The position numbers and the translations under genes were made by a program. From a virus, in the IMG/VR virus record IMGVR_UViG_3300025671_000633, positions 1 to 21,631 of that record: a DNA stretch of 21,631 nucleotides; one strand, written 5' to 3'. Shown here piece by piece: positions 6,114 to 13,894 of the stretch (position 1 is its first letter; each line of letters starts with the position of its first letter). Below the pieces are notes generated by a model. It ran no database searches, had not been told where the DNA came from, and was given only the letters and a program-made list of their open reading frames with translations.

Positions 6114-6320
6114 ATGAATTTAGCAGACTTTGACGATCCAATCCTTCAAGAAAGGAATGGTAGAAAACCTGTCTATATGGATAGAGTTTTAGTGTCTGAC
6201 TTTATTAAATTTTGTCGTACAGCAAATAAAGATCCACATAGCGTTGCTGAATACCTATTAAAACTAGGTATTCACACCGCTAATAAGGATGATGTTTGTA
6301 TAGATATTAATAACTTATAA
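6114..6320 (+). CDS. Hypothetical protein, 68 aa
   Basis: I chose the ATG at 6114 because GAGG at 6103-6106 lies seven bases upstream; the in-frame ATG at 6108 is only one base from it. The product begins MNLADFDDPILQERNGRKP and continues with a helical LVSDFIKFCRTANKDPHSVAEYLLKLG segment. The latter could be a small DNA-binding or interaction fold, but I recognise no family. Its TAA (6318-6320) directly abuts the integrase stop at 6321, so the two genes converge with no bases between. Confidence 0.75.
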   Translation: MNLADFDDPILQERNGRKPVYMDRVLVSDFIKFCRTANKDPHSVAEYLLKLGIHTANKDDVCIDINNL

Positions 6321-7175
6321 TTATCTATTAGCTACGATGCTATGAATGTGTTGGCTCACAACATTAGCGTTGCCTATCGCTTTCTCTTTATGGATATGTG
6401 CATATCTTTGAGTGGTCGCTACATCTGAGTGGCCCAATAGATTACCAACCTCTGATAAATTAACTTTCTCTAATGACCATGAGGCATACGAATGTCTGAT
6501 GTCATGTAGTCTTGCATCCTCGCACCCAACCTCTTTGCGTATGACATCCCATACATATCTGGGTGAATCTATGTCAAAGATTCTCTCTCCCACGCGCTCA
6601 CACTTGTCTAATATCTTTTGCACCCCGGGAGTAATAAAGATAATACGATCCTCGCCTGAGTGATCGGTCTTATGATCTTTAATAACCAACGCATTGCCTT
6701 TGATATCAGACCACTTAGCGTTTCTAATCTCACCCACACGCGCCCCAGTATAAATAAGCATCCATAGAAAGTTGCAACCTTGCTTGTATCTTGCTTTATT
6801 GCCTAAACGATCAAGCTGCTCAGTAATGGCAATCAGCTCCTCGTTGGTCAAATAGCGTTTGCGTTTAATCTCACGATTTTTACCAATGTTTAATGCCGGG
6901 TTGTTTTCTAGGTAGCTAAAGGTAATAGCCAAGTTAAACATAGCCTTGAGGATAGAAAGACATTTATTGGAGGTATAAGGAGATCTATCAGACACATCGA
7001 AGTGTAGCTGTGCTATGTCACCTCTGATGATGCTGTTTATCTCTCTATCGCCAAGAGCTAATCGGATGTCGTTGTCATAAAACTGTTTAATGCGTTTAAC
7101 AGTCTTAGCACCACGCCTGTTTAAATCTTTTGTGTATAAATCAAATAATTCGTTAAGTGTCATACTAGGTGTCAT
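6321..7175 (-). CDS. int: Tyrosine recombinase / phage integrase
   Basis: The 284-residue product should integrate the phage genome into the host chromosome. A SAM-like core-binding domain spans about 5-95 and the catalytic domain about 105-270. Catalytic residues are visible: R146 (TGARVGEI), K169 (HKTDHSG), H224 and R227 (LHDIRHSY), H249 (LLGHSD) and nucleophile Y258 (TQRYAH). No obvious arm-binding N-terminal domain is present, so it is shorter than many phage integrases. The ATG overlaps the preceding stop (ATGA) with GAGGTGG upstream. A second in-frame ATG lies four codons on. It is the last gene of the nuclease-methyltransferase cassette. I could not find a convincing attP or tRNA fragment nearby. 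Confidence 0.93.
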   Translation of the reverse strand: MTPSMTLNELFDLYTKDLNRRGAKTVKRIKQFYDNDIRLALGDREINSIIRGDIAQLHFDVSDRSPYTSNKCLSILKAMFNLAITFSYLENNPALNIGKNREIKRKRYLTNEELIAITEQLDRLGNKARYKQGCNFLWMLIYTGARVGEIRNAKWSDIKGNALVIKDHKTDHSGEDRIIFITPGVQKILDKCERVGERIFDIDSPRYVWDVIRKEVGCEDARLHDIRHSYASWSLEKVNLSEVGNLLGHSDVATTQRYAHIHKEKAIGNANVVSQHIHSIVANR

Positions 7176-7375
7176 ACTTCCACCTCTATGTGCATTTGGT
7201 CAACATACTCTTGACACTTTTCAAAGTTACCTTGTGCGTGTTCATTGATGGCTTTTCTAAGTAGGCCCAAATCAATGTTGCCATAGATTATTTCTGTCAA
7301 CCAACCTGTAGAACCATGATAATCATACTCATCAAAAAAGTTATCTACAGCCTCAAATGTAATACCTTTAAACAT
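7172..7375 (-). CDS. Hypothetical acidic protein, 67 aa
   Basis: The acidic 67-residue protein begins MFKGITFEAVDNFFDEYDYH and ends with a helical LLRKAINEHAQGNFEKCQEYVDQ-like region. I recognise no family. Its ATG lies in the last codons of the methyltransferase gene (8-base overlap), and its TGA overlaps the integrase ATG, so it is translationally coupled to both. Unlike its neighbours it has no enzyme motif; it could modulate either. Confidence 0.72.
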   Translation of the reverse strand: MFKGITFEAVDNFFDEYDYHGSTGWLTEIIYGNIDLGLLRKAINEHAQGNFEKCQEYVDQMHIEVEV

Positions 7376-8867
7376 TGTCTATTTCCATGTTTTGTAAAAT
7401 GTGTGCAATAACTTCTATAGTCCAACCATTGCCAAGCATTTTATAACGCTGAGTGTTGCTGACATAATTGGTGTAATTATCAGGAACAGTTTGCAATCTC
7501 TCGCACTCTAAGGGTGTTAGCTTTCGCCAATAGACTTCATCTTTGGTTAAAACATTATCTTTTTGAACTGTAGTAATAGTATTGGTCTTTTCGTCTTTGC
7601 GTAATTCTAACTTTTGACTTATTGAACCATCCTCGTTATATCTGCCACGATAGGCCCCTGAGACAACTTTCGGTTCTGTATTACCACCACCACAAGTAGT
7701 AACAGTTGGAGACTTACCATCAGGCGAATAGACACGCTTTAATATATCGTGTCCATTGACATCAACTGCTGTGCCTATGTGTTGAGGTTTATCGCTTTTC
7801 ATTACTTTGGGACTGTCTGATCTTGCTAGTAATGTAGGTGATTTGCCTTCTTTGGAATAAACCCTTCTTTGCCTTTCATTATCTTTTAATACATCTTTTG
7901 GTATGTCATGTATTTTTTGAGGTTTATCGCTAGTTTCTACCAACATATTGCCATTCCCTGCTGTACCACCACTTTGTGCAGAAATAGATATACCTTTTCC
8001 ATCTTTAGAATAAATACGATTGCCTTGACCACCATCTTTAATAGTGCCAACTCGCTGAGGCACTAAAGTCATACCATTATTACCTGCACCCTTATACATA
8101 GTTGCAGTCATGCAAAGCGATTTATCATCAAGCTGCTTAAGGTGTCTAGCATTACGCTCTGTTTGTTTTACAGGTTTGTGCTTGTCACCCACATAACCAT
8201 TGGCATAACCATGAGTACCTGCACATATTGTTCCAGATTTTTTATCTGAGTTATGTATGGTGTTAGCTTGGCTTTTATAGTTAGGGTTAAGTTGATTACC
8301 ACCTTTGTAGTTCTTTTGCATATTGTCACCAACATAATGTTCTGAACCAACTTGGTCTTCTAATATGTCGCGCAACACTATGCCTCGCTCTTCAGGTTGC
8401 TCAATCCCGGGAATGTTAGTCCAATAGTAACGCTGTCTTGACTGTGCGCTAACCAAAGAGCTGTTAATAAAGATAGGTTCAACTCCCATGTACTCAGAAA
8501 TAATATCTAAGTATTCTTTTTTCATTCTTACATTTTCTAATAAAAAATATTTCGGCTGTAAGTATGAGATAGCTTTGTGAAACTCAAAGAACAATGCAGA
8601 CCTTGGATCATCAAATGCCAACTGTTTACCTGCAAAGCTAAATCCTTGACAAGGTGAACCACCCATAACCAAATCAATCTTCGGCAAGGTAGATAAATCT
8701 AACTTGGTAATATCACCGACTTGAATAATGTCAGGATAGTTAGCTTGGCTAACTTGGATGGCATACTTATCAATCTCACTTGCGTAATAGTTATCTACTT
8801 TGATTCCTAAACGATCCAAAGCAATCATTCCACAAGACATTCCGTCAAATAAACTTAATACATTCAT
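7368..8867 (-). CDS. C5-cytosine DNA methyltransferase with expanded target-recognition region
   Basis: The 499-residue enzyme should transfer methyl groups from SAM to carbon 5 of cytosine in DNA. All key motifs are present: I (LFDGMSCG, 6-13), IV with catalytic C73 (GSPCQGFS), VI (LENVR, 110-114), VIII (QSRQR, 142-146), IX (RKLTPLECERLQ, 448-459) and X (YKMLGNGW, 475-482). About 300 residues separate VIII and IX, far more than in single-specificity enzymes such as M.HhaI (327 aa in all). That stretch contains repeated RVYSxxGKSPT-like modules, suggesting several target sequences. AGGGAG lies five bases before the ATG. No matching restriction enzyme is evident beyond the small nuclease upstream, so it is probably an anti-restriction enzyme. 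Confidence 0.93.
   Translation of the reverse strand: MNVLSLFDGMSCGMIALDRLGIKVDNYYASEIDKYAIQVSQANYPDIIQVGDITKLDLSTLPKIDLVMGGSPCQGFSFAGKQLAFDDPRSALFFEFHKAISYLQPKYFLLENVRMKKEYLDIISEYMGVEPIFINSSLVSAQSRQRYYWTNIPGIEQPEERGIVLRDILEDQVGSEHYVGDNMQKNYKGGNQLNPNYKSQANTIHNSDKKSGTICAGTHGYANGYVGDKHKPVKQTERNARHLKQLDDKSLCMTATMYKGAGNNGMTLVPQRVGTIKDGGQGNRIYSKDGKGISISAQSGGTAGNGNMLVETSDKPQKIHDIPKDVLKDNERQRRVYSKEGKSPTLLARSDSPKVMKSDKPQHIGTAVDVNGHDILKRVYSPDGKSPTVTTCGGGNTEPKVVSGAYRGRYNEDGSISQKLELRKDEKTNTITTVQKDNVLTKDEVYWRKLTPLECERLQTVPDNYTNYVSNTQRYKMLGNGWTIEVIAHILQNMEIDNV
7548..8285 (-). repeat. Repeated target-recognition modules within the methyltransferase
   Basis: Residues 195-440 of the methyltransferase contain about six degenerate modules ending in a ThrIle/ThrLeu-type strand: near 200-218 (ANTIHN, SGTICAG), 243-262 (LCMTATM), 272-309 (NRIYSKDGKGISISAQ), 334-354 (RRVYSKEGKSPTLLA), 377-401 (KRVYSPDGKSPTVTT) and 407-440 (RGRYNEDG, TNTITTV). 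The fourth and fifth are closest to each other. Multispecific phage C5 enzymes carry several recognition units in this position. Confidence 0.65.
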
Positions 8868-8871
8868 AATA

Positions 8872-8894
8872 TCTCCCTATAGTGTATTAGTGTA
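8872..8894 (-). promoter_or_regulatory. T7-type RNA polymerase promoter-like core
   Basis: On the minus strand, directly before the methyltransferase, stands CACTATAGGGAGA (8884-8872), identical to the initiation half of T7 and K11 phage promoters. The upstream recognition half does not match either. AGGGAGA also serves as the ribosome-binding site, which lowers the weight of the match, and no phage-type RNA polymerase gene is in the window. A promoter function is possible, not established. Confidence 0.3.
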
Positions 8895-8913
8895 GTTTAA
8901 GGGGTTTTGTTTT

Positions 8914-9312
8914 TTATTGCAAATCTTTCAGTATGTCTTTGATGTTCTTGACAGCATCGTTGTTTTTCATGTGTTCATCAGCGATGGTTAGTTGGCCCTT
9001 ATCTATAGGTTTAGAAAACACCACATTTCTGTGGGTTATAGAAACAAAAGCAAACACATCTATCTCATTATCTTTGTATTTTCTGTGTGCAACTCTTTGA
9101 CCTTTACGCATATCAAAACGCCAATTCTCTCTGTGTTCTTCTATTTTAGATTGAGTTTTTACCTGGCACTTATACAGCTTTAGGTTGTGTTCAAAGATGA
9201 TGTCTGCGGATGCGTTGTGTGGAACGATGGTTACTGTGTCAGAAACTTGAGAGAGGATTGCTGCTGTGAGATATTCACCAAAACGACCAACTCGTTCTGT
9301 TGCAAGGGGCAT
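8914..9312 (-). CDS. Small PD-(D/E)XK endonuclease-like protein
   Basis: The 132-residue protein shows the pattern of small PD-(D/E)XK enzymes resembling the PDDEXK_5 (group I intron endonuclease) family: GRFGEYLTAAIL with E13, SADIIF with D37, then CQVKTQ with Q50 and K52. Most of the rest predicts as beta strands and one C-terminal helix. It may be a resolvase-type or site-specific nuclease for phage DNA processing. It starts three bases after the ejection protein gene and is followed by a 46-base gap and the methyltransferase, so a nuclease-methyltransferase pair is possible. The ribosome-binding site is weak (AAAAAGAA). Confidence 0.7.
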   Translation of the reverse strand: MPLATERVGRFGEYLTAAILSQVSDTVTIVPHNASADIIFEHNLKLYKCQVKTQSKIEEHRENWRFDMRKGQRVAHRKYKDNEIDVFAFVSITHRNVVFSKPIDKGQLTIADEHMKNNDAVKNIKDILKDLQ

Positions 9313-9315
9313 GGG

Positions 9316-10857
9316 TTAGTTCTTTTTATTGTCTCTTAAACTGTCCAATAATTGTTGTGTTGAAAGTGATCCAAATTGACCTGATGAATATGGAATAGAT
9401 TGTTGTGCTCCACGACTAGCAATATCAATACCTTCTCTTAGTAAAATGTTGGTAGCTGGATTTTGTAAAGCTCCTAAATATGTAGCCATACCCATTCCAA
9501 CAGGAGTCAATGTGCCTGTTCCTGCCCCAATTCCTGCGCCACCACTTAAAAGTCCATAACCTAAAATGCTTCTTGGAAAAGTCCCACTTTCTGGTAATGT
9601 TCTTCCTAAAACTTCTTGACCTAATTCAGCATATTCTTGTAATGGTGCTTCGCCTTTTTTAAACTGTACTTTAGATCTTGTTTTGTCAGCCTGTTTAATA
9701 GCTGCTCTAAGTTGAGCAGGTGTATATAACTCATCAGCAGATTTAATAACTGCTTCTCCTAAAGTTTGTACTTGTTGATAAGCAGTATCTACTTGTTTAA
9801 GTTTGCCAATATTTATAGTGTTGCCTTCAACAACATCTCTTATTTGTTTTAAAACTTCGGCTTCGTCTAATATATCTACATTATCTGATTTTGATTTTGC
9901 AGTAATATCTCTTTTTATTTTTTGTAATAATTTTTGAACATCATTACCTTTAAGGTTTGTTCTATTTTGATAAGGGTTGATATATCTATTAATTAATCCT
10001 GATCTTTGTTGTTTGCTTAAAGGAGAACTATTAATAATATTTAAAGAGTCTCCTCTTACATTTTTTATATTAGAAATTTTTAAATCTTTTACAATATCAT
10101 CATATTTATTACCAAGTTGCTCTTGCACATTTTTGTACAATTTACTAACTGGTAATTTCTTATCTACTTTAATCCCTGGTACACCTTGAACTGCTTTTTC
10201 AAAACCTCTTACATTAAATGCTTCTTGACCTTTTCTTAAGGCTTTACTTACTCCTGAACCCGGAACACTTGATAATGCTTCTTCACCAATTCTTAAAGCA
10301 CCCCCAATAAGACTGCTTTTATCTCCACCCATAGCTTGACCTGGCGTTAATGGCACTCCTTCCTTCAAAAGTTTTCTTGCCTCTGGAGTAACTTTTGGTA
10401 AAACTGCTTGACCAATAGATGATCCAGCTAAACCTAAAGTACCACTAACAGCTCCGCCAACACCTCTTTGCATAAGACCTTCTTGAGTTCTTATATCTCC
10501 TTCTCCAGTTCCTACACCATACAAACCTGATTGTATTGCTGCGGTAGTTTTGGGAGCTTTTTTAATTGCTTGTGCAAGTGCTGTTCTACCTAATCCAGCA
10601 ACGCCAGTTAATAGACCACCAGCTAATTCAGACCCATAAGCTGCAACTGGTTGTTCTTCTTTAAATTGTTCAATTTCAGATCTAACCTCTTTAATGACTT
10701 CATCATATTCTTTGCCACTCAAAATAGACCTTACATATGCTTCAGCTTCATCGCCAAAACCTAAACCAAATCCTTGACCAAGTATTGCTCTAGCGTAATC
10801 TTTCACTCCGCCAGTTTTGCTTTTTTTGATTTTACTTATACCGGGTTTGTAACTCAT
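9316..10857 (-). CDS. Large internal virion / DNA-ejection protein candidate
   Basis: The 513-residue protein begins with a basic segment, then FGLGFGDEAEAYVRSIL (30-46), a stretch I associate with virion-internal proteins of short-tailed phages. Several Gly/Ala-rich hydrophobic segments follow (about 75-100, 130-155, and 430-465 near the C-terminus), separated by helical charged regions (200-420). Such segments could enter or cross the host membrane during DNA ejection, as the ejection proteins of P22- and T7-like phages do. The ATG overlaps the upstream stop by one base (TAATG). Exact family is not certain. Confidence 0.65.
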   Translation of the reverse strand: MSYKPGISKIKKSKTGGVKDYARAILGQGFGLGFGDEAEAYVRSILSGKEYDEVIKEVRSEIEQFKEEQPVAAYGSELAGGLLTGVAGLGRTALAQAIKKAPKTTAAIQSGLYGVGTGEGDIRTQEGLMQRGVGGAVSGTLGLAGSSIGQAVLPKVTPEARKLLKEGVPLTPGQAMGGDKSSLIGGALRIGEEALSSVPGSGVSKALRKGQEAFNVRGFEKAVQGVPGIKVDKKLPVSKLYKNVQEQLGNKYDDIVKDLKISNIKNVRGDSLNIINSSPLSKQQRSGLINRYINPYQNRTNLKGNDVQKLLQKIKRDITAKSKSDNVDILDEAEVLKQIRDVVEGNTINIGKLKQVDTAYQQVQTLGEAVIKSADELYTPAQLRAAIKQADKTRSKVQFKKGEAPLQEYAELGQEVLGRTLPESGTFPRSILGYGLLSGGAGIGAGTGTLTPVGMGMATYLGALQNPATNILLREGIDIASRGAQQSIPYSSGQFGSLSTQQLLDSLRDNKKN

Positions 10858-11834
10858 TAGTTGTCTGTAATATCGTCTTTTCTAAATACTTCTAATTTAC
10901 CATTGTAAATAATAATATCGCCATCTTTTAAAGAGCCTTTTTTATAAGCACTTTCTACATCTTGTTCTTCAGCAAAGTTTTGATAAATAGTTGGCAACTC
11001 ACCTTTTTGTTCAAGTTCAAGTAAATAATCATCAAAACCAAAAACACTATTATTTTTTTGTATATATTTTTCTTTTAATGATTTTAGTTTTTTATCTCGT
11101 TCTGCGGTTTGCAACCAAGTACCCATAAGTATTAAGTTACCATCTGTGGTTTTACCAAAACTAGGGGCAGCTGCTTCAAATGTTACTATTTCAAAATCAG
11201 ATGTTGATCCTGATCCCTTTTCTCTCATTCTTGGTACTAGAAATTTAAATGTAGAGTTAACAAATTCTTCCTCGCTTAAATTTTGAATGGGAAACCCAAA
11301 AGAATCAAATATTTGCTTGTATGGTAAAAAGAATTCTTGCAACTTACCAGTTTCAACATCACCACTCAATAAAAGCGTTTTTGCAGTTGATACTTTATCT
11401 ACTAATGGTTGTTGTGATGCTATTAAAGCTGAATCATCTTCGAGTTGTTTTAAACTATAATCAACAACCTTTTGACTATTTCCCAGATTAATTGTTGTGC
11501 CACCTTTTGCAATTTCTAGGGCTTCTTTATAAGTTATCTTTGGATCTTTACTCATAATCCATTGAACATTCTGCATTAAACTAGTTCCTTTTTCAGGAGC
11601 TTTTAACTTTTCTCTTTCAGCAGCACGACCAACAATGTCACGACCTGCAAAAGCATCAGATAACCTTGCAGATAACTCACGCATACCAGCAGTTTTTGCT
11701 GCTTCTTTTTGTTGGTTATAAAAAGCTAATTGTTGTGGGTCTAATTCTTGTAATTGATCTTGGCTTAGAATATCTGCACCACCAAGTCGAGAAACATAGT
11801 TTCCACCCATTGATTGTAATTTTCCTAAACTCAT
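10857..11834 (-). CDS. Virion-associated protein, probable ejection component
   Basis: This 325-residue protein is soluble-looking, mostly helical and charged, opening MSLGKLQSMGGNYVSRLGG. It contains no enzyme motif or membrane segment I recognise. It lies between two proteins with ejection-protein character and is joined to both by tight spacing (8 bases upstream, one-base overlap downstream), so it is likely a third internal virion protein. The function is inferred from position only. Confidence 0.6.
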   Translation of the reverse strand: MSLGKLQSMGGNYVSRLGGADILSQDQLQELDPQQLAFYNQQKEAAKTAGMRELSARLSDAFAGRDIVGRAAEREKLKAPEKGTSLMQNVQWIMSKDPKITYKEALEIAKGGTTINLGNSQKVVDYSLKQLEDDSALIASQQPLVDKVSTAKTLLLSGDVETGKLQEFFLPYKQIFDSFGFPIQNLSEEEFVNSTFKFLVPRMREKGSGSTSDFEIVTFEAAAPSFGKTTDGNLILMGTWLQTAERDKKLKSLKEKYIQKNNSVFGFDDYLLELEQKGELPTIYQNFAEEQDVESAYKKGSLKDGDIIIYNGKLEVFRKDDITDN

Positions 11835-11842
11835 ATTTTTTC

Positions 11843-13144
11843 CTATCCCCCCAAACCAAATAATCCAGAAAGGATATCACCCACGCCAGTTTTTGTTTTT
11901 GCTCTTGAACCAACCAACTGAGGCATACCAGACAGGCCAGAAAGTAAAGTACTAAGCTGTTCTTGACCATAACCAGAAGCTCGTAAGAATTCGTTGTAGG
12001 CTTGGTCTTGCGCTCTTTGTTGTAGTTGCTGTTGTTGTTGTCCAACGCCACCTAATAAACCTAAAGCTCGGTATTGATCTTCTAATTGACCACCAAGCAA
12101 TCCAGCTTGTTGTTGTCTTGCCCGGAGTTCTAATTCTGGTTGCATCATAGCTGTACGACCTGCTATGTCTAATTCTGCCATACCAGTTTGTTGTGCTAAA
12201 CGCGCTTGTTCTAATGCACGAGCTTGTGCTTGTTCTGCACCTAATAATCCAGCTTGTTGCTGTAATTGAGCTTGTTGTATTGCTCTTTGTGCTGCAATAT
12301 CTTGACCTGCAAGACCTGCTTGTTGAGCTAAATCTGCTTGTCTTAAAGCTCTTTCTCTTTCAGCACCAAAACCAGTTAATCCTGCTTGTTGTTCTAACTG
12401 TGCTTGTTGCAAGGCTCTTTGTTGTTCTTGTTCAGCTCCAAAGACACCTAATTGTTGTTGTCTAGCTAAATCAGCTTGAGCTGCTTGTTGTGCTTGTTGG
12501 AAACCAGACTGTCTTAAACTTGCTGCTGTTCTTGCTGCTTGTTCAGCAAAAGGTCTAGTTGCTTCTGATTCAATTAATGCAGAACGAGAGCCACCAAATG
12601 CACCCGCACCAATTGCTCTAGATTGTGCTTGACCTCTAGCAATATCAGATTGTCTCTGAATATCTTGTAAAGCCAAATCAATGACTTGTTGTTGGTATGG
12701 TGATTGGTAAGCACCAATATCAGTATCCAATAAACCTCTAAATTGTGGAGCTTGAACTGTGCCTATTTGTGCAGCAGTTGGCCCTTGCAATTGTTGTATG
12801 GTTGCCCCGCCAAATGTTGGTATCGCTTGTATACTCGCTGCCTGTGGTGCAGCTACTTGACCGATTTGTGCAGTTCTGCCTGTTACCGGGCTAATAGTTG
12901 GCGTGGGCGCGGTTGCCAATGCTTGTAAACCAGCGCGTGGATCATACTGTTGAGAAGCACCAACCATACCCCGGGTTGCTTCAAATTGTCTTAATTGATC
13001 TGGATTAAATCCTGCAACTTGTGCGCCTGTGTATGGAATAAATGGTTGCTGTGAGACACCTTTACCAAGGTTGTAAGCCTCTTCGTACATTTGTTTTTGC
13101 CATGCTGGCAATTCTGCTTTTGTTGAAGTTGATCCTTTACTCAT
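11843..13144 (-). CDS. Gln/Ala-rich repeat protein, probable ejection protein
   Basis: The 433-residue protein is dominated by glutamine and alanine. Residues 140-215 hold a conserved-looking region (SPYQQQVIDLALQDIQRQ, then GAGAFGGSRSAL) that I have seen in uncharacterised virion proteins of marine phages. Residues 243-330 form four exact-length 22-residue repeats, and a glutamine run lies near 369-376. The C-terminus ends VGDILSGLFGLGG, hydrophobic and possibly membrane-active. A long helical rod inside the virion or ejected into the cell fits this composition. The ATG overlaps the upstream stop (ATGA). Confidence 0.68.
   Translation of the reverse strand: MSKGSTSTKAELPAWQKQMYEEAYNLGKGVSQQPFIPYTGAQVAGFNPDQLRQFEATRGMVGASQQYDPRAGLQALATAPTPTISPVTGRTAQIGQVAAPQAASIQAIPTFGGATIQQLQGPTAAQIGTVQAPQFRGLLDTDIGAYQSPYQQQVIDLALQDIQRQSDIARGQAQSRAIGAGAFGGSRSALIESEATRPFAEQAARTAASLRQSGFQQAQQAAQADLARQQQLGVFGAEQEQQRALQQAQLEQQAGLTGFGAERERALRQADLAQQAGLAGQDIAAQRAIQQAQLQQQAGLLGAEQAQARALEQARLAQQTGMAELDIAGRTAMMQPELELRARQQQAGLLGGQLEDQYRALGLLGGVGQQQQQLQQRAQDQAYNEFLRASGYGQEQLSTLLSGLSGMPQLVGSRAKTKTGVGDILSGLFGLGG
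12155..12418 (-). repeat. Four 66-bp in-frame repeats (22 residues each)
   Basis: Residues 243-264, 265-286, 287-308 and 309-330 of the Q/A-rich protein align without gaps on the pattern RA(L/I)xQAxLxQQxGxxxxxxxx, beginning RALQQAQLEQQAG, RALRQADLAQQAG, RAIQQAQLQQQAG and RALEQARLAQQTG. The 22-residue period equals two hendecads, which suits a long nearly straight coiled coil. Confidence 0.8.
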
Positions 13145-13545
13145 AATTCTTTGCTAATTAAATGTTCTGATTTAAAGCCTAAATGACTTATTTTTTTTAA
13201 CCATCCTTTTCTGCCACCGCCATATAATCTTTTACAACCAGCAGCTTTTGCAAATGCCTCTAAGGATGGCAACATATCCTCTAACTCCTTGTAATCACCA
13301 CCACAAAATAGCAAGTTCATTGCTGTATTTTGAGGGAATACTACAAATTCAGTTATCATAGCCGACTTCTTAGCTGGCCATAAATGGAATATTCCATGTC
13401 TTATTTTATCCTCTATATCGTCTATTGTATAGGAATCTTGATGTTTGATAGCTTTTGCTATATATGGCTTACAGCGTTGCCACTGTACTTCCCACTCTTC
13501 GGGTTCTTTTTTAATTGGCGTGACTTTATTAATCGCCTTTTCCAT
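13141..13545 (-). CDS. GNAT-like phage protein
   Basis: The 134-residue product resembles a family of short GNAT-fold proteins often found among podophage virion genes: WQRCKPYIAKAI, a TIDDIEDKIRHGIFHLWP segment, a beta strand ITEFVVFP, then LLFCGGDYKELEDMLPSLEAFAKAAGCKRLYGGGRKGW and LGF. It may be an acetyltransferase-like scaffold; the acetyl-CoA loop is not clearly present, so catalysis is doubtful. I chose the ATG at 13545, as the longer frame begins with TTG at 13551. It overlaps the upstream gene by 17 bases and the next by 4. Confidence 0.65.
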   Translation of the reverse strand: MEKAINKVTPIKKEPEEWEVQWQRCKPYIAKAIKHQDSYTIDDIEDKIRHGIFHLWPAKKSAMITEFVVFPQNTAMNLLFCGGDYKELEDMLPSLEAFAKAAGCKRLYGGGRKGWLKKISHLGFKSEHLISKEL

Positions 13546-13894
13546 ACTCAACGATACTCATGTGTATATCTAAATTACCAGCATGATTGCCTTGTACTTT
13601 AATAATTTCACCTTGATGAATAATAATAGGTCTTTCTAATAGCTCTGTAGTGCTGTTAGCACTAATAACCTTGCCACTAAATAAATTAAAAGTATCTGTA
13701 TCATGCGTATTAGTTACATCTATTTGGGTTTGTTGACCTTGATGCTCACATACTAAAAATGATTGAATAATAGAAAAAGTAAAATCATCACCAGAAGGTG
13801 ATGTATAAACAGTGTAATCAGTGTTAGCCAAAGTAATGTTCATATGAACATTCTCCGCTCTTTGTATGTACTGTCTTTGTGAGGATAAATCCAT
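13529..13894 (-). CDS. Small virion protein, beta-rich, 121 aa
   Basis: The 121-residue protein looks mostly beta-stranded (ITLANTDYTVYTS, FTFSIIQSFLVCEH, GEIIKVQGNHAGNLDIHMSIVEYG), like small tail or head decoration proteins. No family is recognised. The ATG shares a base with the stop of the large tail gene (TAATG), which supports translation coupling and a structural role. Confidence 0.65.
   Translation of the reverse strand: MDLSSQRQYIQRAENVHMNITLANTDYTVYTSPSGDDFTFSIIQSFLVCEHQGQQTQIDVTNTHDTDTFNLFSGKVISANSTTELLERPIIIHQGEIIKVQGNHAGNLDIHMSIVEYGKGD

Noticed and set aside
12193-12465. Plus-strand open frame of 90 residues
   Set aside because: It is the antisense shadow of the Q/A-rich repeats: leucine/valine-rich with no ribosome site.
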